Below are positions 55,872 to 63,739 of a stretch of 64,000 nt of DNA, piece after piece; the first letter of the stretch is position 1, and the number at the start of each line of letters is the position of its first letter. Position numbers and translations under genes: made by a program. The stretch spans positions 1,380,444-1,444,443 of the forward strand of contig NZ_JAGHKO010000004.1 of NCBI RefSeq assembly GCF_017742245.1. The letters are read 5' to 3'. This DNA is from Niastella soli. Its GTDB lineage: Bacteria; Bacteroidota; Bacteroidia; Chitinophagales; Chitinophagaceae. The notes below the pieces were generated by a model that searched no databases, had not been told where the DNA came from, and was given only the letters and a program-made list of their open reading frames with translations.

Positions 55872-56771
55872 ATGGCGCCTGAAATTCTATACTTTGCAAT
55901 ACCCGGTTTTGTGGTATTGTTACTGCTTGAAGCATGGTATTCCTGGAAGGAACAAAAGGACCTTTATGAGGTCCGGGATACGTTCAGCAGCCTGGCGATG
56001 GGAATCGGCAATGTAATATCAGGCTTTTTATCAAAGTTATTGGTCTTCGGTGCATTCACGCTCATATATAAATTCCGGTTGTTTACCCTGCCTTTCACCT
56101 GGTGGATGTGGGTGCTCGCCTTTTTTGCCGATGATCTGTCGTATTACTGGTTCCATTATACTTCTCATAATATTCGTTGGTTCTGGGCTTCGCATGTAGT
56201 ACACCATTCCTCCCAACGGTACAACCTGTCAACTGCACTTCGTCAAACCTGGACTGGCAATCTTACCGGCGGTTTTATTTTCTGGATGTGGATGCCATTT
56301 CTTGGCTTTCATCCCATAGTGGTAATGCTGATGCAACAGATCAGTCTTATTTACCAGTTTTGGATACATACCGAGGCAGTGCACCTGCTGCCCCAACCCA
56401 TAGAATTTATTTTCAATACCCCTTCGCATCACCGTGTGCATCATGGCAGCAATCTCAAATACCTCGATAAAAATCATGGTGGTATCTTAATAATATGGGA
56501 CCGGTTGTTCGGCACCTTTCAACCCGAAGAAGAACGCCCTACCTACGGACTCACAAAAAATATTGAGACTTACAATCCGGTACGCATTGCTTTTAAGGAA
56601 TGGGGCGAGCTGTTTGGCAGTGCCTGGCAATCCGGGTCTGTTCGCAACTGGCTGAATTACTTCTGGCGTCCGCCGGGATGGAGTCATGACGGGAGCGCGA
56701 AAACGGTTCGGGAAATGAGGGAGGATGAGAAGGTTGATAGAGTTGATGGGGTTGACAAAGGTGTTGCTTAA
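55872..56771 (+). CDS. sterol desaturase/fatty acid hydroxylase family membrane protein
   Basis: 299 residues from the ATG at 55872. Several membrane helices and the di-iron histidine clusters of the family are visible: HYTSHNIRWFWASHVVHHSS and NTPSHHRVHHGSN. These enzymes hydroxylate or desaturate lipids; the substrate here is unknown. The last ~15 residues (DEKVDRVDGVDKGVA) are read from a 9-bp array of the extragenic type and do not look like the rest of the family, so the natural C-terminus has probably been extended by repeat invasion. Confidence 0.88.
   Translation: MAPEILYFAIPGFVVLLLLEAWYSWKEQKDLYEVRDTFSSLAMGIGNVISGFLSKLLVFGAFTLIYKFRLFTLPFTWWMWVLAFFADDLSYYWFHYTSHNIRWFWASHVVHHSSQRYNLSTALRQTWTGNLTGGFIFWMWMPFLGFHPIVVMLMQQISLIYQFWIHTEAVHLLPQPIEFIFNTPSHHRVHHGSNLKYLDKNHGGILIIWDRLFGTFQPEEERPTYGLTKNIETYNPVRIAFKEWGELFGSAWQSGSVRNWLNYFWRPPGWSHDGSAKTVREMREDEKVDRVDGVDKGVA
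56721..56766 (+). repeat. 9-bp array (GTTGATAGA type) at the 3' end of the hydroxylase gene
   Basis: GTTGATAGA, GTTGATGGG, GTTGACAAA are consecutive nonamers; this is the reverse complement of the CTATCAACC module seen at 5781 and 13201. Confidence 0.75.
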
Positions 56772-56900
56772 AATATAAGGTTAGAAGCCTGGGTTTACAA
56801 AGTTCCCTGGTTTGTAAGTTTTTTAGTTCTTGGGTTCTTTAGTTATTGCCCTTCGCTTCGCTCAGGGCCATGAAGCCGAAGTGTGTGCAAGTGGACCGTC

Positions 56901-57303
56901 TTCTGCCTTTCTTTCCATTGCAAACCCCGACCGTCGGGGATTGCCGATTCCTGGTTCCTGATTTCAAGTTCAATACAAAATCCACTATATATATAATATA
57001 TATAGAAGCATTTAGCGCTGCAATTAAGATTCACTTTTTTAAAGGTGGTTTGCGGGTTTCGGGTCCTGAGCGCCCTGAGCGGAGTCGAAGGGTCGAGGCC
57101 GGCGGTTCGAGTTCCGGATTCCCGGTTCCGCGTGTAGCCAGGATGTTCAAGCAGATTGCCTGCCTTTCTCCCCATTGCCGACTGCCAGCCTGCCCCGACT
57201 CGTCGGGGATTGCCGATTTCAGGTGACCCGCGGGCAGCATTTCGAATTTAATACAATGGCTACACCATATATATATTATATAGAACCCTTTATGCCTACA
57301 ATT
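56901..57303 (+). repeat. duplicated unit with AT-rich palindrome
   Basis: Copy one (56901-57026) and copy two (57158-57303) share TCTGCCTTTCT, CGTCGGGGATTGCCGATT, an ATACAA word, a long TATATATA palindrome and a terminal CAATT. They are separated by a GC-rich stretch containing the CCTGAGCGGAGTCGAAGG element. Confidence 0.65.
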
Positions 57304-57482
57304 GGGGTAAACTACGAACTTAATAACCAACCAACTTAATAACTGTCCCCCCTGAACAATCTGTAAATCAAAGAACTGCCGTATACGAATGCTGACGAGG
57401 CGAAGCCTGTCGGTATGCCGACAGACTCCGTATCGTCGGTATACAAAGATACCTAATGCTTTTATGCGATAATTCCATCATG

Positions 57483-57680
57483 TGACGGCCCTCGGAAACT
57501 GATGGGACGGTCTTCGGAAAACGGTGGGACGTTTGGTAATTTCTCCTCGGAAACTTCAATTTAGGTGGGACGTTCTGCGGAAAATGGTGTGACGAATGGT
57601 CGATATTCAGTGACGGTTTTTATTTCCTTCGCATTGCCTATACTGATCCTTCACTCTTCCTATACTGATCCTTCACTTTG
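57483..57680 (+). repeat. 22-bp unit cluster resembling an IS21-type end
   Basis: GACG words recur at 57484, 57506, 57528, 57569 and 57591, four of five intervals being 22 bp or one insertion away; each is followed by a CGGAAA word and GGTGG. A second 22-bp direct repeat, CCTATACTGATCCTTCACT, starts at 57637 and 57659. No transposase is nearby. IS21-family ends carry such multiple transposase-binding repeats, so a solo end is a possible explanation. Confidence 0.5.
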
Positions 57681-57853
57681 GGTCCTCGGGCGCCGAGAAG
57701 ACAATATGGTATCAACGTGAAGGAATTGAGGTACCATCAAGGAACTTCGAAATACCCCCAAATCCACTCAACCACCCATACCTCCACCCATCGACATTAA
57801 CATCCACGAAACCCTTCGTTTAATTTAAATTACATTAACAAAACCTTACGAAA

Positions 57854-57874
57854 TTTGTCGTATTTTTAGACAAA
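57854..57874 (+). promoter_or_regulatory. candidate BlaI operator over the blaI promoter
   Basis: A perfect dyad TTTGTC-N9-GACAAA, 12 bases before the blaI start codon. BlaI/MecI repressors bind dyads of this size and usually control their own operon, so autorepression is likely. Confidence 0.55.
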
Positions 57875-57886
57875 CGTTGTTCCAAT

Positions 57887-58270
57887 ATGGCTAATACAAA
57901 AACTATAAAACCCACTGAGAGCGAGTTAGAGATCCTGCAGATCTTATGGAAAAAGGGAAATGCCAGCGTACGCGAGGTACACGAAGAATTGTTGCCAACT
58001 AAAGAAGCCGGCTATACCACTACCCTGAAGCTTATGCAGATCATGCACGAAAAAGGTCTGGTAAAACGGGATGATTCCATAAAGACCCATATTTACCAGG
58101 CGGCAGTAAGTAAAGAAAAAACCCAAAAGCATCTTTTAAATAAGATGATCGATACCCTGTTTGGCGGTTCATCGGGAGAATTGGTGATGCAAGCGCTGGG
58201 TAATCACAAAGCGTCGGCGGAAGAGCTGGAGGAGATCCAAAAAATTTTAGACAATCTGAAAAAACAATAA
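57887..58270 (+). CDS. BlaI/MecI/CopY-family repressor
   Basis: Its 127 residues show the normal size and winged-helix N-terminus (SELEILQILWKKGNASVREV, YTTTLKLMQIMHEKGLV) followed by a dimerisation helix region. In such pairs the repressor is cleaved when the linked M56 peptidase senses a signal, freeing the operon. The M56 gene follows after 8 bases. No beta-lactamase lies nearby, so the target is probably something other than resistance, as in most Bacteroidota pairs. Confidence 0.93.
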   Translation: MANTKTIKPTESELEILQILWKKGNASVREVHEELLPTKEAGYTTTLKLMQIMHEKGLVKRDDSIKTHIYQAAVSKEKTQKHLLNKMIDTLFGGSSGELVMQALGNHKASAEELEEIQKILDNLKKQ

Positions 58271-58278
58271 AGTAATCC

Positions 58279-60162
58279 ATGAACCTGTTGTACCAATCGG
58301 CTTTCCTTAAGGCGTTGGGATGGGCATTACTGAACAGCTTATGGCAAATGGCGTTGTTGTGGCTGGTGTATGTGGGGTTGACCATGAACGGAAAAAAGTT
58401 GCTATCCCGTCAAAGACATGCAATTGCTCTGTTATCACTGACCGGCGGCTCGCTTTGGTTTCTTTTAACCCTGGTTATTAATTTGTACAAAGCTGCCAGT
58501 GGTCCACAGGTGATCACTTTATATGTCACGGAAACCGACCTCGCCCCTACCAGCGGCACACTGCCCGGCATAATCTCACATTGGTTTGAACCGGCATTGC
58601 CCTTTTTATCGTTAGCATACCTGGCTGCTGCAGCGTTCCTTTTTGTTCGATTTTATTTTCAATACCGTCATACTCAGCGTTTGTTTACCACCGGTTTGCA
58701 GAAAGCCGATGTAGAATGGCGCCTTTTTTTACGCCAGGCGGTACAAACAATGAGTATAAAAAAGAAAGTGCAGATCTGGTTGTCGGAACTGGTTGATACG
58801 CCGGTGACCCTGGGCATTTTCAAACCTGTAATTTTAATACCAGTAGCGGCGGTAAACCACCTTACACTGAAACAGGCCGAGGCCATCATCCTGCACGAAC
58901 TGAATCATATTCGCCAGAATGATTTCCTGGTGAACCTGTTGATCTCCTGTGTGGATGTGATCCTGTTCTTTAATCCGTTTGCCCGCCAGTTAACAAGCAT
59001 CATTCGGAAAGAGCGGGAAAACTGCTGCGACGATATGGTTCTGCAGTTTTGCTATGAACCCCATAGCTATGCCAGCGCCTTGTTGAAATTGGAACAAAGC
59101 CGCGTACATACAAACGAGCTTGCGGTGGCCGCCACCGGAAAGGATAAAAACTTTTTGCTGAACCGGGTAAAACGCATTTTGGGTAATGAACCCGTAGGCA
59201 ATCCGTTCAATCAAAAACTGATAGCCTACCTGTTGTCTGCCGGACTGATCGCTTTTATTGGCTGGTACAATCCGGGCAATGTGATCATAAAAAAACTGGC
59301 GGTGGTTCAGGAGCCAGTGCCCGTGATTGAAACCGTTCAAAATTTTTCAACCCCGCCGGCCGGGGAACTGGTAAAGGAAACAGTAGCCGCTATGTTAAAT
59401 GAGGAACCGGTGGCAAAGCCCAAAAAGGCAATCACCTGTCCCGAACAGAAGGACCCTTACCAAAATCTGGAACAGCTCATCGAACTGACCACCGATGCAA
59501 AACTGGCCGCCCTCTCAAAACAAATAGATGCATTACCCCAACAAATGGCAAGTTTTGTAAATGAGGTGGAAGCTGCTGATTATACCCTGACCGAAACAAC
59601 CCAGACTCCGCAGGTACAACTCCTGCTTCCCGCCCAGCAGGTTTTCCCATACGTTCCCGGAACCAGTTTTTATTTCCAGGAAATAGAAGATACCACCGTA
59701 CCTAAAAAATACGTGATGACCAAAGCCGACGCAAAAGCAAATGTAGCGCTGGAAAAATCTATGCAGGCTTTGCAACAGGTTGACTGGAAAAAACTGGAAG
59801 GTGCTTTAAAAGCGCAGGGCATGAAAATAAACATCGACCAGATCCAACGGGAAATTCAAAAGGCCATGCAACAGGTTGACTGGAAGAAACTGAATGCCGA
59901 AACAGAAAACGCCCTGGAAGATGCCAGACTGGAAATTGAAAACATGCAACAGTCTTATGTAATTCAGTTAGGAAATTTTCAACGGGCACAAACCGAAAGA
60001 GCTGAAAGATTGAAACTGGCCCAGCAGAAAATTTTAATGGACCGGTTGCAACAACGGGAAGCTTTAAAACAACTGGAAGAGGACAAAAGAAAACTGGAAG
60101 CCGACAAGAAAAAAGAGTTCACCAAACAGCCGGTAAAAAGAAAACGAATCGTTCAGATCTAA
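58279..60162 (+). CDS. M56-family (BlaR1-like) membrane metallopeptidase
   Basis: A 627-residue protein. Several N-terminal membrane helices surround the M56 zinc site: HELNH in AEAIILHELNHIRQNDF and the downstream glutamate in KERENCCDDMV. A last membrane helix near residue 330 leads to a ~290-residue extracytoplasmic or cytoplasmic tail without the penicillin-binding domain of BlaR1. That tail is helical and charged; a VDWKKL unit occurs twice (QQVDWKKLEGALKA, QQVDWKKLNAETEN). It should sense an unknown signal and inactivate the BlaI-type repressor. Confidence 0.9.
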   Translation: MNLLYQSAFLKALGWALLNSLWQMALLWLVYVGLTMNGKKLLSRQRHAIALLSLTGGSLWFLLTLVINLYKAASGPQVITLYVTETDLAPTSGTLPGIISHWFEPALPFLSLAYLAAAAFLFVRFYFQYRHTQRLFTTGLQKADVEWRLFLRQAVQTMSIKKKVQIWLSELVDTPVTLGIFKPVILIPVAAVNHLTLKQAEAIILHELNHIRQNDFLVNLLISCVDVILFFNPFARQLTSIIRKERENCCDDMVLQFCYEPHSYASALLKLEQSRVHTNELAVAATGKDKNFLLNRVKRILGNEPVGNPFNQKLIAYLLSAGLIAFIGWYNPGNVIIKKLAVVQEPVPVIETVQNFSTPPAGELVKETVAAMLNEEPVAKPKKAITCPEQKDPYQNLEQLIELTTDAKLAALSKQIDALPQQMASFVNEVEAADYTLTETTQTPQVQLLLPAQQVFPYVPGTSFYFQEIEDTTVPKKYVMTKADAKANVALEKSMQALQQVDWKKLEGALKAQGMKINIDQIQREIQKAMQQVDWKKLNAETENALEDARLEIENMQQSYVIQLGNFQRAQTERAERLKLAQQKILMDRLQQREALKQLEEDKRKLEADKKKEFTKQPVKRKRIVQI

Positions 60163-60167
60163 GATAC

Positions 60168-60195
60168 TCCCCCGATTTGATCGGGGGATTTTTTT
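60168..60195 (+). terminator. intrinsic terminator after the M56 gene
   Basis: TCCCCCGAT (60168-60176) pairs with ATCGGGGGA (60180-60188), followed by seven T. Confidence 0.93.
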
Positions 60196-60284
60196 GCCCT
60201 TCCTATCATATTAAGATTTTACGTACTAACTAAGACCGAAGAGAAGTTGCAAAAATGCAACTATTTATAATTATATTTTGCAAA

Positions 60285-60556
60285 AAACAGGAAGTCCGGA
60301 GAAGACATCCTGCAAGGCCGATCCAACAAATCGGCCCCTTACAAGGCAGGATATACAGAATGGATCATGTGCATTGGATAAAGTTGGTTGGGAGGCAACT
60401 GGCTGGAAAATCACCTACCAGTTTCCAGTCGGACCGGATTAAAGACAACAAAATCACGCGCTAAAGCTACGAACGGAAAATTACTATACAAGCCGGAAGG
60501 AAGAATACTTATCCATACCTTATGAAAAGTAACGCCAGTGAAATGGCATTTTTTTA
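60285..60556 (+). ncRNA. candidate structured non-coding RNA, family unknown
   Basis: Three nested helices form a closed multibranch shape. P1: AGTCCGG (60293-60299) with CCGGATT (60434-60440). P2: ATCCTGC (60307-60313) with GCAGGAT (60346-60352), enclosing GGCCGAT/ATCGGCC (60316-60336). P3: CTGGCTGGAAA (60399-60409) with TTTCCAGTCGG (60422-60432), 11 pairs including two G-U. A GCCA/TGGC hairpin and seven T at 60534-60555 could end it; a stronger terminator follows at 60695. A near-consensus promoter (TATATTTTG, one base too long) lies at 60272-60280. No known family fits. Confidence 0.5.
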
Positions 60557-60694
60557 AATATACCAAGACGCGATAATTTTGAAATAAACGCCCCGTCGTC
60601 TAAAATGGTACGACTAAATGGCAGAACGAAAACAGCGGCTTAAAAGCGGTTTAAACGCCCGGTGGAAGAATTTTCGAGGGGTGCTGTAAAAAAC

Positions 60695-60720
60695 AAAATC
60701 CCGCCTAAGGCGGGATTTGT
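60695..60720 (+). terminator. terminator-like hairpin, possibly bidirectional
   Basis: AAATCCCGCC and GGCGGGATTT around TAA. The T-run is interrupted on the plus strand (TTTGTTGTT) and longer on the minus strand (TTTTGTTTTTT), so it could end transcripts from either side. Confidence 0.7.
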
Positions 60721-60771
60721 TGTTCGCAGTTGGTATTGGTTACGCAGACATTACCAAAAAAGGTTGAGGCG

Positions 60772-60918
60772 TTACCAGCCTCCAGTTTTTTTATTATTGC
60801 CTCCCCGGTTCGATTTTCGGGAAAGATATATTAAAGATCCATCCATTCCATCACTGTCAAAAACCACTTGGTTGTCCATCCGTCTCACCTGGATGATTTG
60901 AGTTCGAAGTGCAACCAT
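60772..60918 (-). CDS. candidate 48-residue micro-protein
   Basis: ATG at 60918, stop at 60772. The product begins MVALRTQIIQVRRMDNQVVF, continues with DSDGMDGSLIYLSRKSNRGG and ends NNKKTGGW; codon use looks coding. A hairpin GAGGC/GCCTC followed by a T-run overlaps the stop, as if ending its transcript. No family recognised. It could be chance, since the frame is short and the ribosome-binding region is not decisive. Confidence 0.35.
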   Translation of the reverse strand: MVALRTQIIQVRRMDNQVVFDSDGMDGSLIYLSRKSNRGGNNKKTGGW

Positions 60919-61151
60919 TCACCCAAAATGCTAACCCTACCGCTCCATATCAACAAGTGTGTGACTACGTGATAATTTGCTAGACATTAAAACATCTGAA
61001 GTTGCTGCAACAAAATTCTAAAAGAATGAAACAAATTGTAAAAAAATGTTTCCCAATAGTTAATCCCCCAATTAACTAATAATCAAAAAGATCACTAGTC
61101 CAGAAATTTCCCAATTCCACAAATGGGAATAATTCATAAAAAAGCAGCCGC

Positions 61152-61775
61152 TCAGGCTCCAGCTGATAGAATCCGTCCGGCATTTTTCCCTTCACAAAAC
61201 AAGAGGTCCAAAACAGACAAATTAGGAATAAACCCTATGCGATCTTCGAAAACCTGGTGGTACTTCACCGGATCAGGAAACTCATTTTTGATGGATTTTG
61301 GGGTCAGTTTATTTCGCCAATCAACCACCTCCCCCTGCCCATTTTTCCCGGGTACATATTGAGAATAATCCACATAGATAGCCACACCTAACTTTTTAGT
61401 TACCCACTCAAAACAGATCCGATTCCAGTCACTCAGCCGGTCAACCGGCTGCCGGTACAGGGCATCCAACTCCGGTTCAAAAAAGCTGAACCAGGGCGAC
61501 CGGTTGTAACAGGAGGTGATGGTTTTGAAATGTTGCGATTGCCAGGGTTTCTGGTTATCGATCATTACCTCCTTCATCAGCTTTTTCTGCTCCCGACCTT
61601 CCACGACCGGAATGCTCAGGTTAATGGGACCGTTCGATCCAACCACTACACAGCGATTTCTAAAACTCATTTTTCGCCAGGGCTCATATATGTCAAAATT
61701 TACATTTGAAAAACGAATTGACATTCTGAATAAGGTAACCGGTGGAAAATATTGACTTTCAACTAATAACTTCAT
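61152..61775 (-). CDS. WbqC-like family protein
   Basis: The 207 residues begin MKLLVESQYFPPVTLFRMSI and carry the WbqC-like blocks YEPWRKMSFRNRCVVVGSNG, SQHFKTITSCYNRSPWFSFF and FCEGKNAGRIL. WbqC-like proteins are found in polysaccharide and lipid-modification loci, where they are suspected glycyl- or acyl-transfer enzymes; the activity is not established. It lies alone here, away from other surface-polysaccharide genes. Confidence 0.85.
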   Translation of the reverse strand: MKLLVESQYFPPVTLFRMSIRFSNVNFDIYEPWRKMSFRNRCVVVGSNGPINLSIPVVEGREQKKLMKEVMIDNQKPWQSQHFKTITSCYNRSPWFSFFEPELDALYRQPVDRLSDWNRICFEWVTKKLGVAIYVDYSQYVPGKNGQGEVVDWRNKLTPKSIKNEFPDPVKYHQVFEDRIGFIPNLSVLDLLFCEGKNAGRILSAGA

Positions 61776-62070
61776 AAAATTCTACTTTTTCAAAATTCTG
61801 TTTAAGATTGCCTATTTTTTGACGAAAAGGAATCCTTTTTAGTACTCAAAACTTGCAACTTTAATTGTACTTAAAACGCATAATTCAGTTTATAATTAAC
61901 ATTTTACTTTAAATAACACTTACTAAAATTACTGGTAGTCATTTTTTCCCATTTTTTTCCGATTTAGGCGCATCTAAATCTAAACTAATTAGCAAAGGAA
62001 TTTCTAAAAATACGATCCTTTTTTGGCCGGAAAAATTTATCCGCTACATTGTGTCTTAAAAATCATCGAC

Positions 62071-62520
62071 ATGCGAAAACTAGTTTGGTGGATGCTCCTA
62101 CCCCTCCTGGCGGTAGCCTGTGCCAAGCCGACCGGGTTCAATTACCTGGGGGTGAAAAATTTTAAGGTGGTGAAGTTTGGGTTGAAGGAATCGACGGTGG
62201 GGGCAGACGCGGAATTTTATAATCCGAACAAGTACCCGGTGACCATGAAAGGGGGGTCGGTTGATGTGTATGTCAACGATAATTTTTTCGGTAAAACCTC
62301 TCTCGACTCCTCCATCCAGGTTCCGAAAAAAGACACCTTTTTATTGCCGGTGGTTTTGAAAGTCGACATGACCAGTACCGCCATGCAGGTGATCCAGACC
62401 CTGGCAACGGGTAGTGATAGTGTGAAAATAAAATTGGATGGAAGTGCAAAAATTGGCCGAAGCGGGATATTTATTAATTACCCGATCCGGTACGAAGGCA
62501 TGCAAAAAATCAGATTTTAG
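62071..62520 (+). CDS. LEA-type-2 lipoprotein
   Basis: 149 residues from the ATG at 62071 (MRKLVWWMLLPLLAVAC). Lipobox Cys17. The mature part resembles a WHy/LEA14 domain: VKNFKVVKFGLKESTVGADA, FYNPNKYPVTMKGGSVDVYV, ending in a beta-rich C-terminus. Such proteins are linked to desiccation or stress in plants and are common but uncharacterised in bacteria. A strong terminator follows. Confidence 0.85.
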   Translation: MRKLVWWMLLPLLAVACAKPTGFNYLGVKNFKVVKFGLKESTVGADAEFYNPNKYPVTMKGGSVDVYVNDNFFGKTSLDSSIQVPKKDTFLLPVVLKVDMTSTAMQVIQTLATGSDSVKIKLDGSAKIGRSGIFINYPIRYEGMQKIRF

Positions 62521-62546
62521 ACTTTACTTAAAACCGGAAAATGATA

Positions 62547-62586
62547 AAAATGGAATTTCCCAAAAAAGGAAATTCCATTTTCATTT
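62547..62586 (+). terminator. intrinsic terminator after the LEA-type gene
   Basis: AAAATGGAATTTCC (62547-62560) pairs perfectly with GGAAATTCCATTTT (62568-62581), loop of seven, T-rich tail. Confidence 0.9.
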
Positions 62587-63262
62587 AAAACCAGGCGCTC
62601 CCATTTCCAACAGTTGGACAATGTGGTTATCTCAAAAAAATGACCGCCCGATTTTTCTGCTCTGCTGAAATATTTTGCTAACCGGCAAAAATTCTGACGG
62701 AATTGGCAAAAATCAATGGAAGATGAAAAAACGAAAATCAGCGTTGGGTGATCAAAAATCCGCCCCCAATCCCACCCCATGAATTGACCAGATTTTGGAA
62801 AAGTGCAATGGTCGCGAATCGGAAGTCGGCAACCGGCAGTCGGTAACCGGATCGTAAAAATGTTGAAAAATGTAAAATTTTGCCGGCAGTTGCGGATCGT
62901 GAAACGAAAAGGATGAAACGTGAAATTGGCCTCGCGCGATTTTTTGTCATCCAAAATGATTTTGAAAAAGGCATCCGACAGACGGAAATCTGTAAAAATG
63001 GAGAACCCGGAAGTTGATTTTTCGGGAATTTCACCTTTCGGCTGATCTCTATTACCAACACCCAATTTTGAAAATTTCATCAATTTCTGTCAGATTGTCC
63101 GGCGAGGACATTTCGCGACAGGGTGTAAATTTGGACCTAATTTTTCGATTTTTTCCCCTTTCGCATCGGATTAACCGAAGCAAATTTCCCAGGTCAGTGA
63201 TCGTATTTTTAGATCGTTTTAGCGACCGTTTTTTTCCTCAGCCGCCGGTAAAAAATTAACGA

Positions 63263-63290
63263 TTGGGAAGCCTCGAAATATTTAAATTTG
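63263..63290 (+). promoter_or_regulatory. promoter: TTG and TAAATTTG
   Basis: TTG at 63263-63265 and TAAATTTG at 63283-63290 are 17 bases apart, matching the Bacteroidota -33/-7 pattern, 14 bases before the start codon at 63305. The best-formed promoter of this type in the window. Confidence 0.6.
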
Positions 63291-63304
63291 AAAAAAACAG
63301 AGGT

Positions 63305-63664
63305 ATGAAGAAATTACTTTTCCTGGTGATTGCCGTTTTAGGAATTTCCACTTTTGCTTCCGCCCAGGCCAAAAAAGGAATTCAAACAGTGACCATTCAG
63401 ACGCCAACCGTTCAATGCGAAAGTTGCAAAAAACGAATCGAAGATTATTTGAAACGCGAAGATGGCGTTCAAAAAGCAAACGTGGATTTCAAGAAGCATG
63501 TTACCAAAGTTACTTATGTAGCCGAGCGTACAAATGTTGAAAATATCAAAGCCGCAATTGCCAACTCCGGATACGATGCCGACGATGTAAAAGCTGATGA
63601 AGAGGCGTACAAAAAACTGCCGAAGTGTTGTAAGAAAACTGAAGACGGTGGCGGAGGAATGTAG
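63305..63664 (+). CDS. periplasmic heavy-metal-associated (HMA) domain protein
   Basis: 119 residues from the ATG at 63305, not 63263, which lies in the promoter. Signal peptide about 1-20 (FASAQ). The HMA domain (about 24-95) has the metal-binding CESCKKR motif (CxxC) and the typical HMA spacing (DYLKREDGVQKANVDFKKHV). An extra CC pair lies near the C-terminus (KLPKCCKK), followed by a Gly-rich end. It probably binds Cu(I) or Hg(II) in the periplasm. No transporter gene lies beside it in the window. Confidence 0.9.
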   Translation: MKKLLFLVIAVLGISTFASAQAKKGIQTVTIQTPTVQCESCKKRIEDYLKREDGVQKANVDFKKHVTKVTYVAERTNVENIKAAIANSGYDADDVKADEEAYKKLPKCCKKTEDGGGGM

Positions 63665-63690
63665 AAACTTATTTTGATTAAGCACTTTTT

Positions 63691-63726
63691 AAAAAAGCCC
63701 CGACGGTAACCGTCGGGGCTTTTTTT
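63691..63726 (+). terminator. intrinsic terminator after the HMA gene
   Basis: GCCCCGACGG (63697-63706) and CCGTCGGGGC (63710-63719) around TAA, with an A-run before and seven T after. Confidence 0.95.
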
Positions 63727-63739
63727 ATAAAAGACGGTG

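Larger units (their letters stand above)
56772..57886 (+). other. 1.1-kb gene-free region with several repeat classes
   Basis: No gene is supported on either strand. From left to right it holds AAGAACTA-type words and a CCCTTCGCTTCGCTCAGGG hairpin (to 56870), two diverged copies of a unit of about 130-150 bp with an AT-rich palindrome (56901-57026 and 57158-57303), a CCTGAGCGGAGTCGAAGG element between them (57074-57091), a set of 22-bp units (57483-57680) and the blaI promoter/operator. Confidence 0.7.
60196..61151 (+). other. gap of about 950 bases with a candidate RNA and a micro-ORF
   Basis: No conventional gene. A small hairpin GTTGCA-AAAA-TGCAAC sits at 60246-60261, then the candidate structured RNA (60285-60556), a GTCGT/ACGAC hairpin (about 60596-60615), two terminator-like hairpins (60695-60720, 60765-60790) and a minus-strand micro-ORF (60772-60918). 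60920-61151 shows nothing recognisable. Confidence 0.6.
62521..63304 (+). other. 784-base gap, mostly without recognisable features
   Basis: It starts with the terminator of the LEA gene. CGGAAGTCGGCAACCGGCAG-type words (62818-62850) and GTGAAACG words (62897-62922) recall the extragenic modules. Open frames on both strands lack protein-like character. The right end holds the promoter of the metal-binding protein gene. Confidence 0.55.

Noticed and set aside
57483..57680. CRISPR array
   Set aside because: Units are only about 22 bp with no unique spacers of constant size, and no cas gene is nearby.
60289..60362. RNase P RNA
   Set aside because: GAAGTCCGG and ACAGAA resemble RNase P core words, but they lie only about 60 bases apart and the remaining conserved elements are missing.
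60488..60510. Signal recognition particle RNA
   Set aside because: CCGGAAGGAAG recalls the SRP tetraloop region, but the flanking helix and the AGCAGCC part are absent.
62517..63083. Minus-strand open frame of 188 codons between the LEA and HMA genes
   Set aside because: The product is Phe/Arg-rich with no domain and covers a terminator and repeat-like DNA.
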